A program made the translations under genes and the position numbers. The notes beneath the pieces are model-generated. The model worked only from the letters and a program-made list of their open reading frames with translations, was not told the DNA's origin and ran no database searches. 64,000 bases of DNA from Vulgatibacter incomptus. Its GTDB lineage: Bacteria > Myxococcota > Myxococcia > Myxococcales > Vulgatibacteraceae. The stretch's first letter is position 1. Each line of letters starts with the position of its first letter. Shown here one piece after another: positions 27,338-36,154 of this stretch. The stretch is from NCBI RefSeq assembly GCF_001263175.1, contig NZ_CP012332.1, positions 2,105,501 through 2,169,500 on the forward strand, read 5' to 3'.

Positions 27338-29050
27338 GTGCGCCTATCCCGAACGCTCCGGCCCGCAGCGCTGCTCGTGGCCTCCGGCCTCCTCTACAGC
27401 ATCGGCTTCGTCGACTTCGACCGCTGGTACTTCGCCTGGATCTCCCTCGTTCCCCTTCTCTTCGCCCTGCGCGACGTCGGGACCTGGAAGCGGGCCCTCG
27501 CCTTTTCGTGGATCATGGGCTTCGTCGCCCACCTGGTGGGCTACCACTGGGTGATCCACCTCCTCCGCGAGTTCGCGCATCTGCCGGTTCCACTGGCGGT
27601 GCTCGGCTGGCTGCTCCTGGCGGTCGGGCAATCGGCGAGCTTCGCGGCCTGGGGCCTCCTCGCCTGGTTCCTCCGAAGGCGCGCCGGGCTCCCCCTGGGC
27701 GCCGCGCTGCCCATCGCCATCATGGCGGTCGAATTCGCCTTCCCCCTGCTCTTCCCCAGCTACATGGCGAACAGCCAGGCCCGGATGCCGTGGGTCACCC
27801 AGATCGCGGATCTCGGCGGCGTGGTCCTGGTCTCGGGCCTGCTCGCTCTGGTGAACGGCGCGATCTACGAGCTCGTCGAGGCCCGGCGCCGGAGAGCTTG
27901 TGAAGAATTCACAAGCTCTCGCGAAGCCGAAGGCGGAGCAGACGAAAAGAAGAGCGTTTCCGCGCGGAGCGCGGCTGAAGAAATCGGGCCCGCTTCTGCG
28001 GGACCGATTTCCTCACTCGCTCGGCACCCGCTCCCCTGGAAGCTCGCTGCAGGCGCGCTCGGCTCCCTGGCCCTCACGGTCGGCTACTCCGCGGTGCGGA
28101 TCGGCCAGGTGGAGGCCCGCGATGAGGCGGCGCCCAAGCTGAAAACCGCCATCGTCCAGGCGAACGTGGGTGCCGGCAGCAAGCACGCCGACGTGGACGG
28201 CGGCATCCGCCGCTTCCAGCGGATGACCGACGAGGCCATGGACCTCCCGGGGATCGGCCTCGTGGTCTGGCCGGAGAGCGGCTTCAACCGCGCGGTGACG
28301 CCCCGCCTCCCCAACCTCACGGGGCTCGTCGCGGCCGAAGTGAAGGCGCCGATGATCCTCGGCGCGCTCCGGGCCGATGTCTCCAGCGGCAAGCGCAAGA
28401 TCTGGAACTCGGCCCTGGCCCTCGACACCGGCGGCGAGATCGTCGCGCACTACGACAAGACCGTGCTCCTCGCGTTCGGCGAGTACGTCCCGGGCGACAG
28501 CCTCTTCCCGGGCATCTACGACCTGCTCCCCTACACCAGCCACTTCGAGCGCGGCGCCAGCGTGGAGCCGCTGCCGGTGGGCCCGTACCGGCTCTCCACC
28601 GACATCTGCTACGAGGACATCCTCCCCGGCTTCATCCGCTCGCTGATGGGGCCCGTGGACGCCGAGGGCCGCAGGCCCCACGCGATGGTGAACGTCACCA
28701 ACGACTCCTGGTATGGGCCGGTGGAGCCGCACATCCACCTTGCGCTCGCGACGTTCCGCTCGATCGAGCACCGCCGCTGGCTCGTCCGCTCCACGGCCAC
28801 CGGCATCAGCGCCTTCGTCGACTCGGCTGGCCGGATCCGCAAGCAGAGTGGCTTCGAGACCGAGGAGGTCCTCGTCGAGGACGTGCCGATGATCGACGGC
28901 GGCGCCACCGTCTACGGCGTCCTCGGCGACTGGCCGGGCTGGCTCGCCCTCGTCGCTTCGGGCGCGGCCCTCGCCTGGCCGGGCGCGCTCTCCCGTGCGC
29001 GGCGGCGGGATCCCGAAGCCGAGGACCTGCCCGACGGACGGGCGGCCTGA
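27338..29050 (+). CDS. lnt: Apolipoprotein N-acyltransferase with in-frame repeat insertion
   Basis: This inner-membrane enzyme adds the third acyl chain to lipoproteins. The N-terminal half has about six hydrophobic helices. The periplasmic nitrilase-like domain has the triad Glu313 (WPESGF), Lys374 (HYDKTVLLAFGEYVP) and Cys424 (DICYEDILPG). A final helix lies near the C-terminus. At 570 residues it is about 58 longer than E. coli Lnt. About 43 of those (residues about 185-228, starting RACEEFTSSREAEGG) are encoded by copy 2 of the dispersed palindromic element, placed between the helix ending YELVEARRR and the last helix before the nitrilase domain. The GTG start was chosen because RLSRTLRPAALL begins the first helix; the sequence before it belongs to copy 1. 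Confidence 0.92.
   Translation: MRLSRTLRPAALLVASGLLYSIGFVDFDRWYFAWISLVPLLFALRDVGTWKRALAFSWIMGFVAHLVGYHWVIHLLREFAHLPVPLAVLGWLLLAVGQSASFAAWGLLAWFLRRRAGLPLGAALPIAIMAVEFAFPLLFPSYMANSQARMPWVTQIADLGGVVLVSGLLALVNGAIYELVEARRRRACEEFTSSREAEGGADEKKSVSARSAAEEIGPASAGPISSLARHPLPWKLAAGALGSLALTVGYSAVRIGQVEARDEAAPKLKTAIVQANVGAGSKHADVDGGIRRFQRMTDEAMDLPGIGLVVWPESGFNRAVTPRLPNLTGLVAAEVKAPMILGALRADVSSGKRKIWNSALALDTGGEIVAHYDKTVLLAFGEYVPGDSLFPGIYDLLPYTSHFERGASVEPLPVGPYRLSTDICYEDILPGFIRSLMGPVDAEGRRPHAMVNVTNDSWYGPVEPHIHLALATFRSIEHRRWLVRSTATGISAFVDSAGRIRKQSGFETEEVLVEDVPMIDGGATVYGVLGDWPGWLALVASGAALAWPGALSRARRRDPEAEDLPDGRAA
27892..27920. repeat. 13-bp-arm palindrome inside lnt
   Basis: Perfect arms GAGAGCTTGTGAA and TTCACAAGCTCTC are separated by GAA. 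It abuts the left end of repeat copy 2. A close relative lies at 54558-54587. Confidence 0.75.
27921..28020 (+). repeat. Dispersed palindromic element, copy 2, in frame within lnt
   Basis: The match to the other copies runs from GCGAAGCCGAAGGCGGAGCA through TTTCCGCGCGGAGCGCGG to the terminal hairpin (arms 27980-27993 and 27998-28011, loop TTCT). It contains no stop codon in the lnt frame and is translated as an Ala/Ser/Glu-rich peptide. Confidence 0.8.
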
Positions 29051-29209
29051 CAGCCGATTTCGAAAAGAATTCCTGGCGCGATCGCCGCCGGGCGCACTAG
29101 ACACGATGCGCCTGCCCCTTCGACGCGTGGGGGGCGCCATGGAGGCAGGCGAGCCAACGTCACAATCAGGACCGCGCGGCGGCCCGTCGTGCGTCCCTAA
29201 CAGGACCGC

Positions 29210-30940
29210 ATGCACGACATCTCTCTGATCACCACGATCGCCTTCGGCCTCACGGCGGCGCTGGCCTTCGGCCTCGTCTCCCAGCGGCTCGGCCTCTCCC
29301 CCATCGTCGGCTATTTGATCGGCGGGATGGTGGTGGGACCGAACACGCCGGGCTTCGTGGGCAACGTCGCCCTCGCCGGGCAGCTCGCGGAGATCGGCGT
29401 CATCCTGCTGATGTTCGGCGTGGGCCTCCACTTCCACCTCCGAGACCTCATCGCCGTCCGCTCCATCGCCGTCCCAGGCGCCCTCCTCCAGAGCTCGGCG
29501 GCGACCGCCGCGTGCATGGCGCTGACCCTGCTCTTCGGTTGGGATCTGGGGAGCGGGCTCGTCCTGGGGATCGCGACGTCGGTGGCCAGCACCGTCGTGC
29601 TGCTGCGGGTGGTGACCGACAACGGCCTGCTGGAGACGACGGAGGGCCACGTCGCCGTGGGCTGGCTCGTCGTCGAGGACATCATCACCGTCCTCGTGCT
29701 GGTGATGCTCCCGGCCTTCGCTGGCCGAGGCGAGACGGGCTTCGCCGCCGCGCTGGGGATCGCCATCCTCAAGCTCGCCATCCTGGGCGGGATCGTGGCG
29801 CTCGCCGGCGCCCGCTTCGTCCCGTGGCTGCTCCTTCGCGTGGCCCGGCTCCGCTCCCGCGAGCTCTTCACGCTCACCGTGCTGGTGCTGGCGATGGCGG
29901 TGGCCACCGTGTCCTACCTGGCCTTCGGCGCGTCGATGGCGCTGGGGGCCTTTCTGGCGGGCATGGTGGTGGGCCAGTCCAAGGTGAGCAGCCAGGCGGC
30001 AGCGGACGCCATGCCGATGCGGGACGCGTTCGCGGTGCTCTTCTTCGTCTCGGTGGGGATGCTCTTCGACTACCAGGCGATCCTGGCCTCGCCCCTCCTC
30101 GCACTCGGTGTGCTGGGCGTGGTGCTCGTCGTCAAACCCCTCGCGGCCTTCGCGATCGTCGCGCTCGGCGGGCACTCGCTGCGGACGGCGCTCACCGCCG
30201 CCGGCGCCCTCGCCCAGATCGGCGAGTTCTCCTTCATCCTCGCCGAGGGGGCCAAGGAGCTGAACCTCCTGCCCGGAGAGGGCCACACGGTGCTGGTCGC
30301 GGCGGCCATCGTGTCCATCAGCCTCAACCCGGTGATCTTCCGCGCGGTGCTGAAGCTCGAGCCCTGGATCGAGAAGTGGCCCGTGCTGGGGCGATTCCTC
30401 TCCCGCGGGAAGGACGAGCTGGGCGCCAGGATCAACGCGACGGCGGCCAAGCGGCCCTCCGAGGCGGTGACGGCCATCGTCGTGGGCTACGGCCCCATCG
30501 GACGCACCGTTTCGCGGATCCTGCGGGGGTTCGACATCGATCCCCTGATCCTCGAGCTGAACGTCGACACCGTCCTCGAGCTCCAGGCCAGTGGTAAGCG
30601 GGCGCTCTACGGCGACGCCGCCAACTCGCTCCTGCTCGAGGAGGCCGGCATCGCGTCGGCCTCGTACCTGGTGGTCACGCTGCCCGATCCGGACGTGCGC
30701 CTGAACGTCGTCACCGCGGCCCGGGGGCTCAACCCGCAGCTCCGCATCCTCACGCGGGCCCGCTACCTCCAGGAGCGCGAAGGGCTGGAGCAGGCCGGCG
30801 CGTCGACGATCTGCTTCGACGAGGGCGAGTCGGCGGTCGGCCTGGCAGAGGTCCTCCTCACCGACGTGAAGGCCTCGCGAGAGCGCATCACCGCGGAGAT
30901 CCTCAACGTTCGACGGGAGCTGGGAACCACGGCTGCCTGA
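29210..30940 (+). CDS. CPA2 cation:proton antiporter with TrkA-N domain (KefB/YbaL type)
   Basis: This 576-residue membrane transporter belongs to the monovalent cation:proton antiporter-2 family. About twelve hydrophobic helices fill residues 1-385, including the family blocks GLSPIVGYLIGGMVVGP and GWLVVEDIITVLVL with the paired acidic residues (Glu-Asp). A cytoplasmic Rossmann domain begins near residue 421 (AIVVGYGPIGRTVSRIL) and should bind a nucleotide that gates transport. It resembles YbaL/KefB, proposed to exchange K+ or Na+ for H+. Specificity cannot be read from sequence, and no glutathione-gated KefF/KefG-type partner lies nearby. It is a single gene facing the S1-protein gene across a strong hairpin. 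Confidence 0.92.
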   Translation: MHDISLITTIAFGLTAALAFGLVSQRLGLSPIVGYLIGGMVVGPNTPGFVGNVALAGQLAEIGVILLMFGVGLHFHLRDLIAVRSIAVPGALLQSSAATAACMALTLLFGWDLGSGLVLGIATSVASTVVLLRVVTDNGLLETTEGHVAVGWLVVEDIITVLVLVMLPAFAGRGETGFAAALGIAILKLAILGGIVALAGARFVPWLLLRVARLRSRELFTLTVLVLAMAVATVSYLAFGASMALGAFLAGMVVGQSKVSSQAAADAMPMRDAFAVLFFVSVGMLFDYQAILASPLLALGVLGVVLVVKPLAAFAIVALGGHSLRTALTAAGALAQIGEFSFILAEGAKELNLLPGEGHTVLVAAAIVSISLNPVIFRAVLKLEPWIEKWPVLGRFLSRGKDELGARINATAAKRPSEAVTAIVVGYGPIGRTVSRILRGFDIDPLILELNVDTVLELQASGKRALYGDAANSLLLEEAGIASASYLVVTLPDPDVRLNVVTAARGLNPQLRILTRARYLQEREGLEQAGASTICFDEGESAVGLAEVLLTDVKASRERITAEILNVRRELGTTAA

Positions 30941-30989
30941 ACGCCGGCCCGGCCGGCCGAAGGCTTGGCTCAGGCCGCTTGGAACGCAA

Positions 30990-31012
30990 TCGGCCCGCGC
31001 GAGGCGGGCCGA
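30990..31012. terminator. Terminator hairpin between convergent genes
   Basis: Perfect 9-bp arms TCGGCCCGC and GCGGGCCGA flank a GCGAG loop. It sits between the antiporter and S1-protein genes, which converge, and may serve both. The minus-strand side is followed by TTGCGTTCC. Confidence 0.6.
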
Positions 31013-31042
31013 AGGCGAAGCGGGTGATCGAGAGCGCTCGGG

Positions 31043-32716
31043 CTACTTGCCCAGCTTGCCCTTGAGCAGGTCGGCGAGGGTGCCGAGGCCCTTGCCGCCG
31101 GCGCGGGGCTGGCCCTGCATCCAGGCGGCGGCGTCGGCGCGCTCCTCGGCCACCTCGGCGCCGGTCTTCGAGAGGCGGACCTTGCCGTCCGGCCGGACGT
31201 CCATGACCACCGCGCGGAAGGTGGCGCCCACCGGATGGCTGCGGCGCAGGTCGGCGCCACGGGGCACGCCGAGCTCGCTCGCGGGCACGAGGCCGCGGCC
31301 GGAGGACCAGCTCACGAAGACGCCGAAGGTCTCGATCTTGTCCACGGTGACGTCGAGGATGGTCCCGACCGCCGGCGGACCCGCAGGCGCCGCGGGAGCG
31401 GGAGCCTCGGCTGCCTCGGAGGAGACGGCCTTGGGGGCGCCGTGGCCGAGCACGCGGGCGCCCGGCGCAGCGGCCTTGGCGGTCCGGGCCGGGGCGGCGG
31501 GCTTCTCCTCGGCGGCGGCAGCGGCGGGGGCGCGGCGAACCGCGAGGCCCGGGCCGGCGACGGGGGCCTTGGCGGCAGGCGCCTTGGCCGGCGCGGCCTT
31601 CTCCTCGACCGCCGGCGACTCCTGCTGGAGCTCCTCGAGCTCCGAGGGATCCACGTAGGAGAGGGAGATCCGCCTCGCCGCGCGATCGACCGCGTCGATC
31701 CGGACGGCGATGGTCTGGCCCTCGGAGACGACGTCGCTCGGATGGGCCACCCGCTTGCCGAAGGCGCTCACATGGAGCAGGCCCTCGACGCCGGGCACGA
31801 TCTCGACGAAGGCGCCGAAAGGCTGGAGTCGCATCACCTTCCCCTCGACGATGGTGCCCTCGGGCAGCTCGTCGACGGTGGCGTCGAAGGGATCCTCGGC
31901 GAGGGCGCGCATGGAGAGGGAGATCCGCTCCTTGCCGTCCTTGCCGGCCTCGATCCGCAGGACCTCGACCTCGACCTGCTGCCCGACGTGGACCACGTCC
32001 TGGGGGCGCTGGCGGCCATAGGAGAGCTCGCCCGCGTGGACGAGGCCCTCGATCCCGCCGATGTCGACGAAGGCGCCGAAGTCCATTACGCGGACGATGG
32101 TTCCAGCGAAGCGCGCTCCCACCTCGAGGCGGTCACGGGTCTTCGCCGCGCGCTCCGCCCGCTCCTCCTCGAGGAGGGCGCGGCGAGAGAGGACGATGTC
32201 CTTGCCGGAGCGCCACTCGGCGATCCGGAAGGTGCGCTTGCTGCCGATCAGGGTGGCGGGATCGTCGATCCGGTAGATGTCCATCTGCCCCAGCGGGCAG
32301 AAGCAGCGCTCGCCGGCGACCTCGACCACGTAGCCGCCCTTGTTGACGGCCGTGATCGTCCCCTCGACGGGGACGCCCGTGTGCGCGGCCTCCTCGAGAG
32401 CGGCCTTGGCGGCGACGCCCTTTCCGAGCGACTTCGCGAGCTCGGCCACCCGGTTCTGGATCCGGACGACGTAGGCCTCGAGCCTGTCGCCGGGCTTCAC
32501 CGGGACGGGCTCGTTCGGCCCCGCGAGCTCGGAGAGCTCGATCATGCCGTCGACGCCGCCGCCGAGGTCGAGGAGCACGCGCTGCGCCCCCACCTGGACC
32601 ACGCGGCCCGTCACCTTCTCGCCGGGCTGGATGGCCCGCGGCTTCTCGCGGAGGCTCTGCTCGAAGAGCTCGGCGAAGGACTCGTCGCCCTCGAGCTCGT
32701 GCGTCTCGTCAACCAC
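31043..32716 (-). CDS. S1 RNA-binding domain protein (ribosomal protein S1-like)
   Basis: This RNA-binding protein has 557 residues and five S1 OB-fold motifs. Four are consecutive (about 30-100, 113-180, 198-268, 283-350), the third and fourth being the best conserved (GTIVRVMDFGAFVDIGG and GKVMRLQPFGAFVEIVPG). A fifth follows at about 455-525 after a long Ala/Pro/Lys-rich linker (about 360-450). The order of two degenerate and then several canonical S1 motifs resembles ribosomal protein S1, which brings mRNA to the 30S subunit. The linker and single terminal motif are unusual, and this may be an S1 paralog rather than the ribosomal protein itself. It is a single gene. Confidence 0.87.
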   Translation of the reverse strand: MVDETHELEGDESFAELFEQSLREKPRAIQPGEKVTGRVVQVGAQRVLLDLGGGVDGMIELSELAGPNEPVPVKPGDRLEAYVVRIQNRVAELAKSLGKGVAAKAALEEAAHTGVPVEGTITAVNKGGYVVEVAGERCFCPLGQMDIYRIDDPATLIGSKRTFRIAEWRSGKDIVLSRRALLEEERAERAAKTRDRLEVGARFAGTIVRVMDFGAFVDIGGIEGLVHAGELSYGRQRPQDVVHVGQQVEVEVLRIEAGKDGKERISLSMRALAEDPFDATVDELPEGTIVEGKVMRLQPFGAFVEIVPGVEGLLHVSAFGKRVAHPSDVVSEGQTIAVRIDAVDRAARRISLSYVDPSELEELQQESPAVEEKAAPAKAPAAKAPVAGPGLAVRRAPAAAAAEEKPAAPARTAKAAAPGARVLGHGAPKAVSSEAAEAPAPAAPAGPPAVGTILDVTVDKIETFGVFVSWSSGRGLVPASELGVPRGADLRRSHPVGATFRAVVMDVRPDGKVRLSKTGAEVAEERADAAAWMQGQPRAGGKGLGTLADLLKGKLGK

Positions 32717-32817
32717 GGCTACTCCTTGCCCGCCGGTCGCGCGGGCGTGTCACCGCGCGTCTTAACACGGCGGGCCTTTCGGCGCCAAGCGCCCCCGGGC
32801 CGCGTTCGCAAGAGGGC

Positions 32818-33840
32818 TCAGAGCTTCGACCAGCTCCCCGCGGAGGGCGGATCGACCTTGAGCACGTAGTCGGCGCGGCGATTGCGGGGCTCGTCGGTCT
32901 GGTCGGGGGTCGGAACCGCGAGCTGGTCCGCGCCGAAGCCCGCGAAGAAGATCGGGATCTTCACGCCCTTGCCGCGGAAGTAGGCCGCGATCGCGCGGGC
33001 GCGGGAGACGGAGAGAGACCGGTTGGTCGCCCCGTCGCCGACGGTGTCCGTGTGCCCGGCCACGTAGAGCTTGATCGGGACGACCTGCCCGTAGCGCCGA
33101 ATCGCGACCGCGACCTTTTCGAGAGCGGCGTCGAGCTTGGGCCGCTCGCCCGGGGTGACCTCCGACTTGCCGGAGGCGAAGATCACCTCCTCGTGCGGAA
33201 TCTGGAGCGCCCAGGGGTGGGTCACCATCGGCGCGAAGAAGCCGTCCGGATCGTGGCAGGTGAACTGGATCCGGAGCACGGTGTCGTCGTCGCCGTGGGT
33301 CGGCCAGGAGAGCGTGAGCTTCGTCCCGGCCGGCTCGCCGGAGAAGCGCTCCACCCCCTGCCTGGCCGGCTTGCCGTCGAAGAGCACGTCGTACTCGCAG
33401 TGGTCGGCGACGCCCGTCATCGTGAAGGAGAGCGTGCCTGCCTTGGCGTCGAACCACTCCTTCGGCGGAGGATCGATGGTGAAGCCCTTGGAGACGAGGA
33501 CCTCGAAGGCGACGGGCATGCTACCGCTGGTGCCATTCGCGAACACGACGTCCAGGGTCCCCTCGTAGCGCGTCTTCCCCACGGGGGCGTCGATGAGGAG
33601 CTCCCGCTTCGATCCCGGCGGGATGTTCGTCGCGCGCAGCGTGAGGGCCTTTCCGTCGGGGCCGCGCAGCTCGGCGGTCGCGGAGGCCACCGGCTTGTTG
33701 ACGTGGAGCACGAGGCCCGGCTTCCCCTGGCCGAAGAGCGCCTTGGGGATCACCTCGACGGAGATGTCGTCGGCGTGGGCGGCGATCGGGATCGCGAGGA
33801 AGGCGACGGGGAGGAGGATGCGTAGGGCGCGAAGGTCCAT
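32818..33840 (-). CDS. OmpA-family envelope protein
   Basis: This exported protein of 340 residues has a signal peptide cut after AAHA (about residue 23). The N-terminal 200 residues form a beta-rich region of unknown family with two Cys (DHCEYD and FTCHDPDG) that may form a disulfide. The C-terminal OmpA-like domain (about 215-330) carries the peptidoglycan-binding signature IKLYVAGHTDTVGDG followed by NRSLSVSRARAIAAYF. It should tether the outer envelope to peptidoglycan from the periplasm; no barrel or lipobox is visible, so how it reaches the outer membrane is unclear. It is divergent from an M23 peptidase gene, and copy 3 of the palindromic element lies in the shared upstream region. Confidence 0.88.
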   Translation of the reverse strand: MDLRALRILLPVAFLAIPIAAHADDISVEVIPKALFGQGKPGLVLHVNKPVASATAELRGPDGKALTLRATNIPPGSKRELLIDAPVGKTRYEGTLDVVFANGTSGSMPVAFEVLVSKGFTIDPPPKEWFDAKAGTLSFTMTGVADHCEYDVLFDGKPARQGVERFSGEPAGTKLTLSWPTHGDDDTVLRIQFTCHDPDGFFAPMVTHPWALQIPHEEVIFASGKSEVTPGERPKLDAALEKVAVAIRRYGQVVPIKLYVAGHTDTVGDGATNRSLSVSRARAIAAYFRGKGVKIPIFFAGFGADQLAVPTPDQTDEPRNRRADYVLKVDPPSAGSWSKL

Positions 33841-33880
33841 GCCCTATCGGTGCCATTTTCACAGGCCGGATCGCAAGCCC

Positions 33881-33967
33881 GCAGCCTGAGGCGAAGCAAA
33901 CGAGAGAAGCGCTCTCGCGCGAAGAGATCGGGCCCGCTTCGGCCGGAGCGATCTCTTCACACGCGCC
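33881..33967 (+). repeat. Dispersed palindromic element, copy 3
   Basis: This is a shorter, diverged copy. GCCTGAGGCGAAGCAAACGAG is followed by GCTCTCGCGCGAAGAGATCGGG. The terminal hairpin 33921-33958 has arms GAAGAGATCG and CGATCTCTTC. It ends CACACGCGCC like the other copies. It lies between the divergent OmpA-family and M23 genes. Confidence 0.7.
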
Positions 33968-34065
33968 AGGGCTACCCAGGTACGGCCGTCCGGTGTAAGC
34001 AGTGGTGCGCGGGCCACCCCCCGGAGCCCGCCCCCGAAACCCTCAGCGCCTGGAGAGACGCGCCG

Positions 34066-35142
34066 GTGGCCATCAACGAGAACTTGCTGAACCCGAGGCG
34101 CCGCAGCCCGCTCGCCGTGCCGCTCGTCGTCGTAGCTCTATTCGCCCTGGTCGGCGGAGCCTTCCTCCTCGGCCGCGCGTCGGCCCCCGAAGCCGGACGC
34201 GAGCCCGCGACGGCCGCCGCCACCGCCGCTCCCGCCGCGGCCGACGCCGACGCCGATGACACCGATGTGGACGCAGCAGTCGCGGCGATCCCGCCGCCGT
34301 CCGCCCATACGGCCATGGGCGACCCGCTCCCGGGCACCAAGGGCCTTCGCCGCCTGGACGTGAAGGTGCAGGGCTCGCTCTCCGCGACGATCAACGGCGT
34401 CATCGGCGCCGAGGTCGGCGATCCGCTCGCCCTGGTGACGAGCCGCCTCCTCGTGTGGTGGCTCGACGTGGCGCGCGATCTTCGCCCCGGCGATCACCTC
34501 GAGCTGATCTACGAGCTCCCCGAGAACAGCGAGCCGGTGGTCCACGCCCTGCGCTTCCGCTCGGGCAAGCAGGGGCGCCGCTTCGAGGCGTACCGCCATC
34601 AGCTCCCGAGCAGCCGCTTCGCCCACTACTACGACGAGGATGGCAAGGAGGTCGAGCAGCGCCTCGAGAGCTCGCCGATCGACGCCTACGAGCAGGTGAC
34701 GAGCCTCCTCAAGGACGGCAGGCGCCACAAGGGCGTGGACTTCAAGGCGCCCGTCGGCACGCCCGTGACCATGCCGTGGGCCGGCGTGGTCCGCCGCAAG
34801 AACTGGAACTACCGCGCCAACGGCGGGAGCCTCGAGATCGAGGACACCCGCGGGCGCCGGATCCTCTTCCTCCACCTCTCGGAGATCGCGAAGGGAATCG
34901 ACGCCGGGACGCGGGTAGCGAAGGGCCAGAAGGTCGCCCTCTCGGGCAACACCGGCCGCTCGACGGCGCCGCACCTCCACTACCAGGTGATGTCGTCGGC
35001 CGGAAAGGTCCTCGACCCCTTCGACCTCCACGAGACGTATCGGCGCGCCATCCCCGCCGGAGAAAAAGACGGCTACCTGGCCGCGGTTCGCGACCTGTCG
35101 GCGCACTTCGCCGGCGCCGACCTGGCGGCCGACGCTCCGTAG
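34066..35142 (+). CDS. M23 family metallopeptidase (LytM-like)
   Basis: This is a cell-wall endopeptidase or LytM-type regulator of 358 residues. One transmembrane or signal-anchor helix (about 16-35, AVPLVVVALFALVGGAFLLG) is followed by an Ala/Asp-rich linker. A substrate-recognition region (about 95-215) precedes the peptidase domain. Zinc ligands are visible: His in RRHKGVDFKAP with Asp three residues later, and the HLHY motif near the end. The catalytic HxH is therefore present, and it may be active. The GTG start follows TGGAGAGA. It is anchored in the inner membrane with the peptidase in the periplasm. It ends at a large bidirectional hairpin shared with the RRM gene. Confidence 0.9.
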   Translation: MAINENLLNPRRRSPLAVPLVVVALFALVGGAFLLGRASAPEAGREPATAAATAAPAAADADADDTDVDAAVAAIPPPSAHTAMGDPLPGTKGLRRLDVKVQGSLSATINGVIGAEVGDPLALVTSRLLVWWLDVARDLRPGDHLELIYELPENSEPVVHALRFRSGKQGRRFEAYRHQLPSSRFAHYYDEDGKEVEQRLESSPIDAYEQVTSLLKDGRRHKGVDFKAPVGTPVTMPWAGVVRRKNWNYRANGGSLEIEDTRGRRILFLHLSEIAKGIDAGTRVAKGQKVALSGNTGRSTAPHLHYQVMSSAGKVLDPFDLHETYRRAIPAGEKDGYLAAVRDLSAHFAGADLAADAP

Positions 35143-35210
35143 CGGCCCTTCTCAACGGGGCGGTGGATTCACTCACGCCGCCCCGCCCCGCGAATCGAGC
35201 TCCGGACACG

Positions 35211-35246
35211 ACGAAGGGGACGATGCAATTGCATCGTCCCCTTCGT
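35211..35246. terminator. 36-bp perfect palindrome, bidirectional terminator
   Basis: The right arm is the exact reverse complement of the left, ACGAAGGGGACGATGCAA. It lies between the convergent M23 peptidase gene and the RRM gene. There is no long T-run on either side. It could also act as a protein-binding site. Confidence 0.6.
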
Positions 35247-35948
35247 TCATCGGGCGCGCTGGAGAGGCGGGCGAGCCCGGTTGGGCTTACCAGCCCTCGC
35301 CGTCGAACTCGTCGCCGCGCCGACGACCGCCGCGGCGGTCGCGGCCCCGCTTCCCGCGGTCGCCGCGGTCACGGTAGTCGCCGTCCTCGGGAGGCTTGTA
35401 GCCGTCCGGCCCCGTGGCGGGGATCGCCGCCGCGGCGGGCGGCGGGGCGAAGTCGGGAGCAGGCGGGAAGCCAGGGCCCCTGGGAGGCCGAGGACCGCGA
35501 TCGTTGAAGCCCCCAGCGGGACGCGCACCCGGGGGCCACCGGGTCCCGGCCGCGGGCCGCCGAAGCCGCCCCCGCCCGGCCGCGGGCCGCCGAAGCCGCC
35601 TCCGCCAGGACGCGGGCCGCCGAAGCCGCCTCCGCCCGGACGCGGGCCGCCGAAGCCCCCACCCGGCCGACCACCCATGCCGCCGCTCGGCCGAGGATCG
35701 CGTTCTCGCGCTTCCTTGACGGTCAGCGCGCGGCCGGCGTGCATCTTTCCATCGACCTCACGGATCGCCTGGGAGGCCTCCTCGTCGGTGCCCAGCTCGA
35801 CGAAGGCGAACCCTCTCGAGCGTCCCGTTTCGCGATCCATGACGATGTGAACGTCGGTGACCGTCCTGCCACTCTCCGTGAACAGCGCCTTGACCTCATC
35901 GGCGGTGGCGGAGTACGGCAGGTTCCCGCAATAGAGCCTCTTGCCCAT
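35247..35948 (-). CDS. RRM RNA-binding protein with glycine-rich tail, frameshifted
   Basis: This is a bacterial RNA-recognition-motif protein of the cold-shock glycine-rich type. The RRM covers residues 1-80, with RNP2 LYCGNLPY and RNP1 RGFAFVEL. It is followed by four 10-residue repeats of the type GGGFGGPRPG. After that the frame is wrong. From about 35530 the next frame encodes a sensible tail (GARPAGGFNDRGPRPPRG, later a basic RGDRGKRGRDRRGGRRRG block) ending DEFDGEGW at a TAA at 35287-35289. The frame as read instead gives a low-complexity Ala/Thr/Arg tail to 35247. One base appears missing in the CCCCCGGG run near 35528-35536. It is either a true frameshift or a homopolymer error. Confidence 0.85.
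   Translation of the reverse strand: MGKRLYCGNLPYSATADEVKALFTESGRTVTDVHIVMDRETGRSRGFAFVELGTDEEASQAIREVDGKMHAGRALTVKEARERDPRPSGGMGGRPGGGFGGPRPGGGGFGGPRPGGGGFGGPRPGGGGFGGPRPGPGGPRVRVPLGASTIAVLGLPGALASRLLPTSPRRPPRRRSPPRGRTATSLPRTATTVTAATAGSGAATAAAVVGAATSSTARAGKPNRARPPLQRAR
35551..35668. repeat. 30-bp coding tandem repeats in the RRM gene
   Basis: Three full 30-bp units start at 35551, 35581 and 35611 and a partial one at 35641. Each begins CGCGGGCCGCCGAAGCC. They encode the GGFGGPRPGG repeats. They are protein repeats, not a CRISPR array. Confidence 0.85.
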
Positions 35949-36154
35949 GCAGCTTCACGCCCGGCGGCGCCTACGCCCCGGAACGCTTCCTCGGTTGTCG
36001 CCTCCCGCCTCCCTCTACACGCCGTCGGAACCCGAATGGTTCCTCTGGACGCGGCGTGCGTCGTTCCTGGAGCAGGAGTCTTGCGACAGGTGAAACGCTA
36101 TCCGGCTACCGGGATTTCGTCAACGTATCCCGAAAGCCGGTGTCGGATAGAGTG

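Noticed and set aside
28013-30286. 757-codon minus-strand frame opposite lnt and the antiporter gene
   Set aside because: Runs through two well-defined genes and a repeat; no domain seen.
35551-35668. Tandem 30-bp repeats considered as a CRISPR array
   Set aside because: There are no spacers, the repeats are contiguous, and they encode a Gly-rich protein tail.
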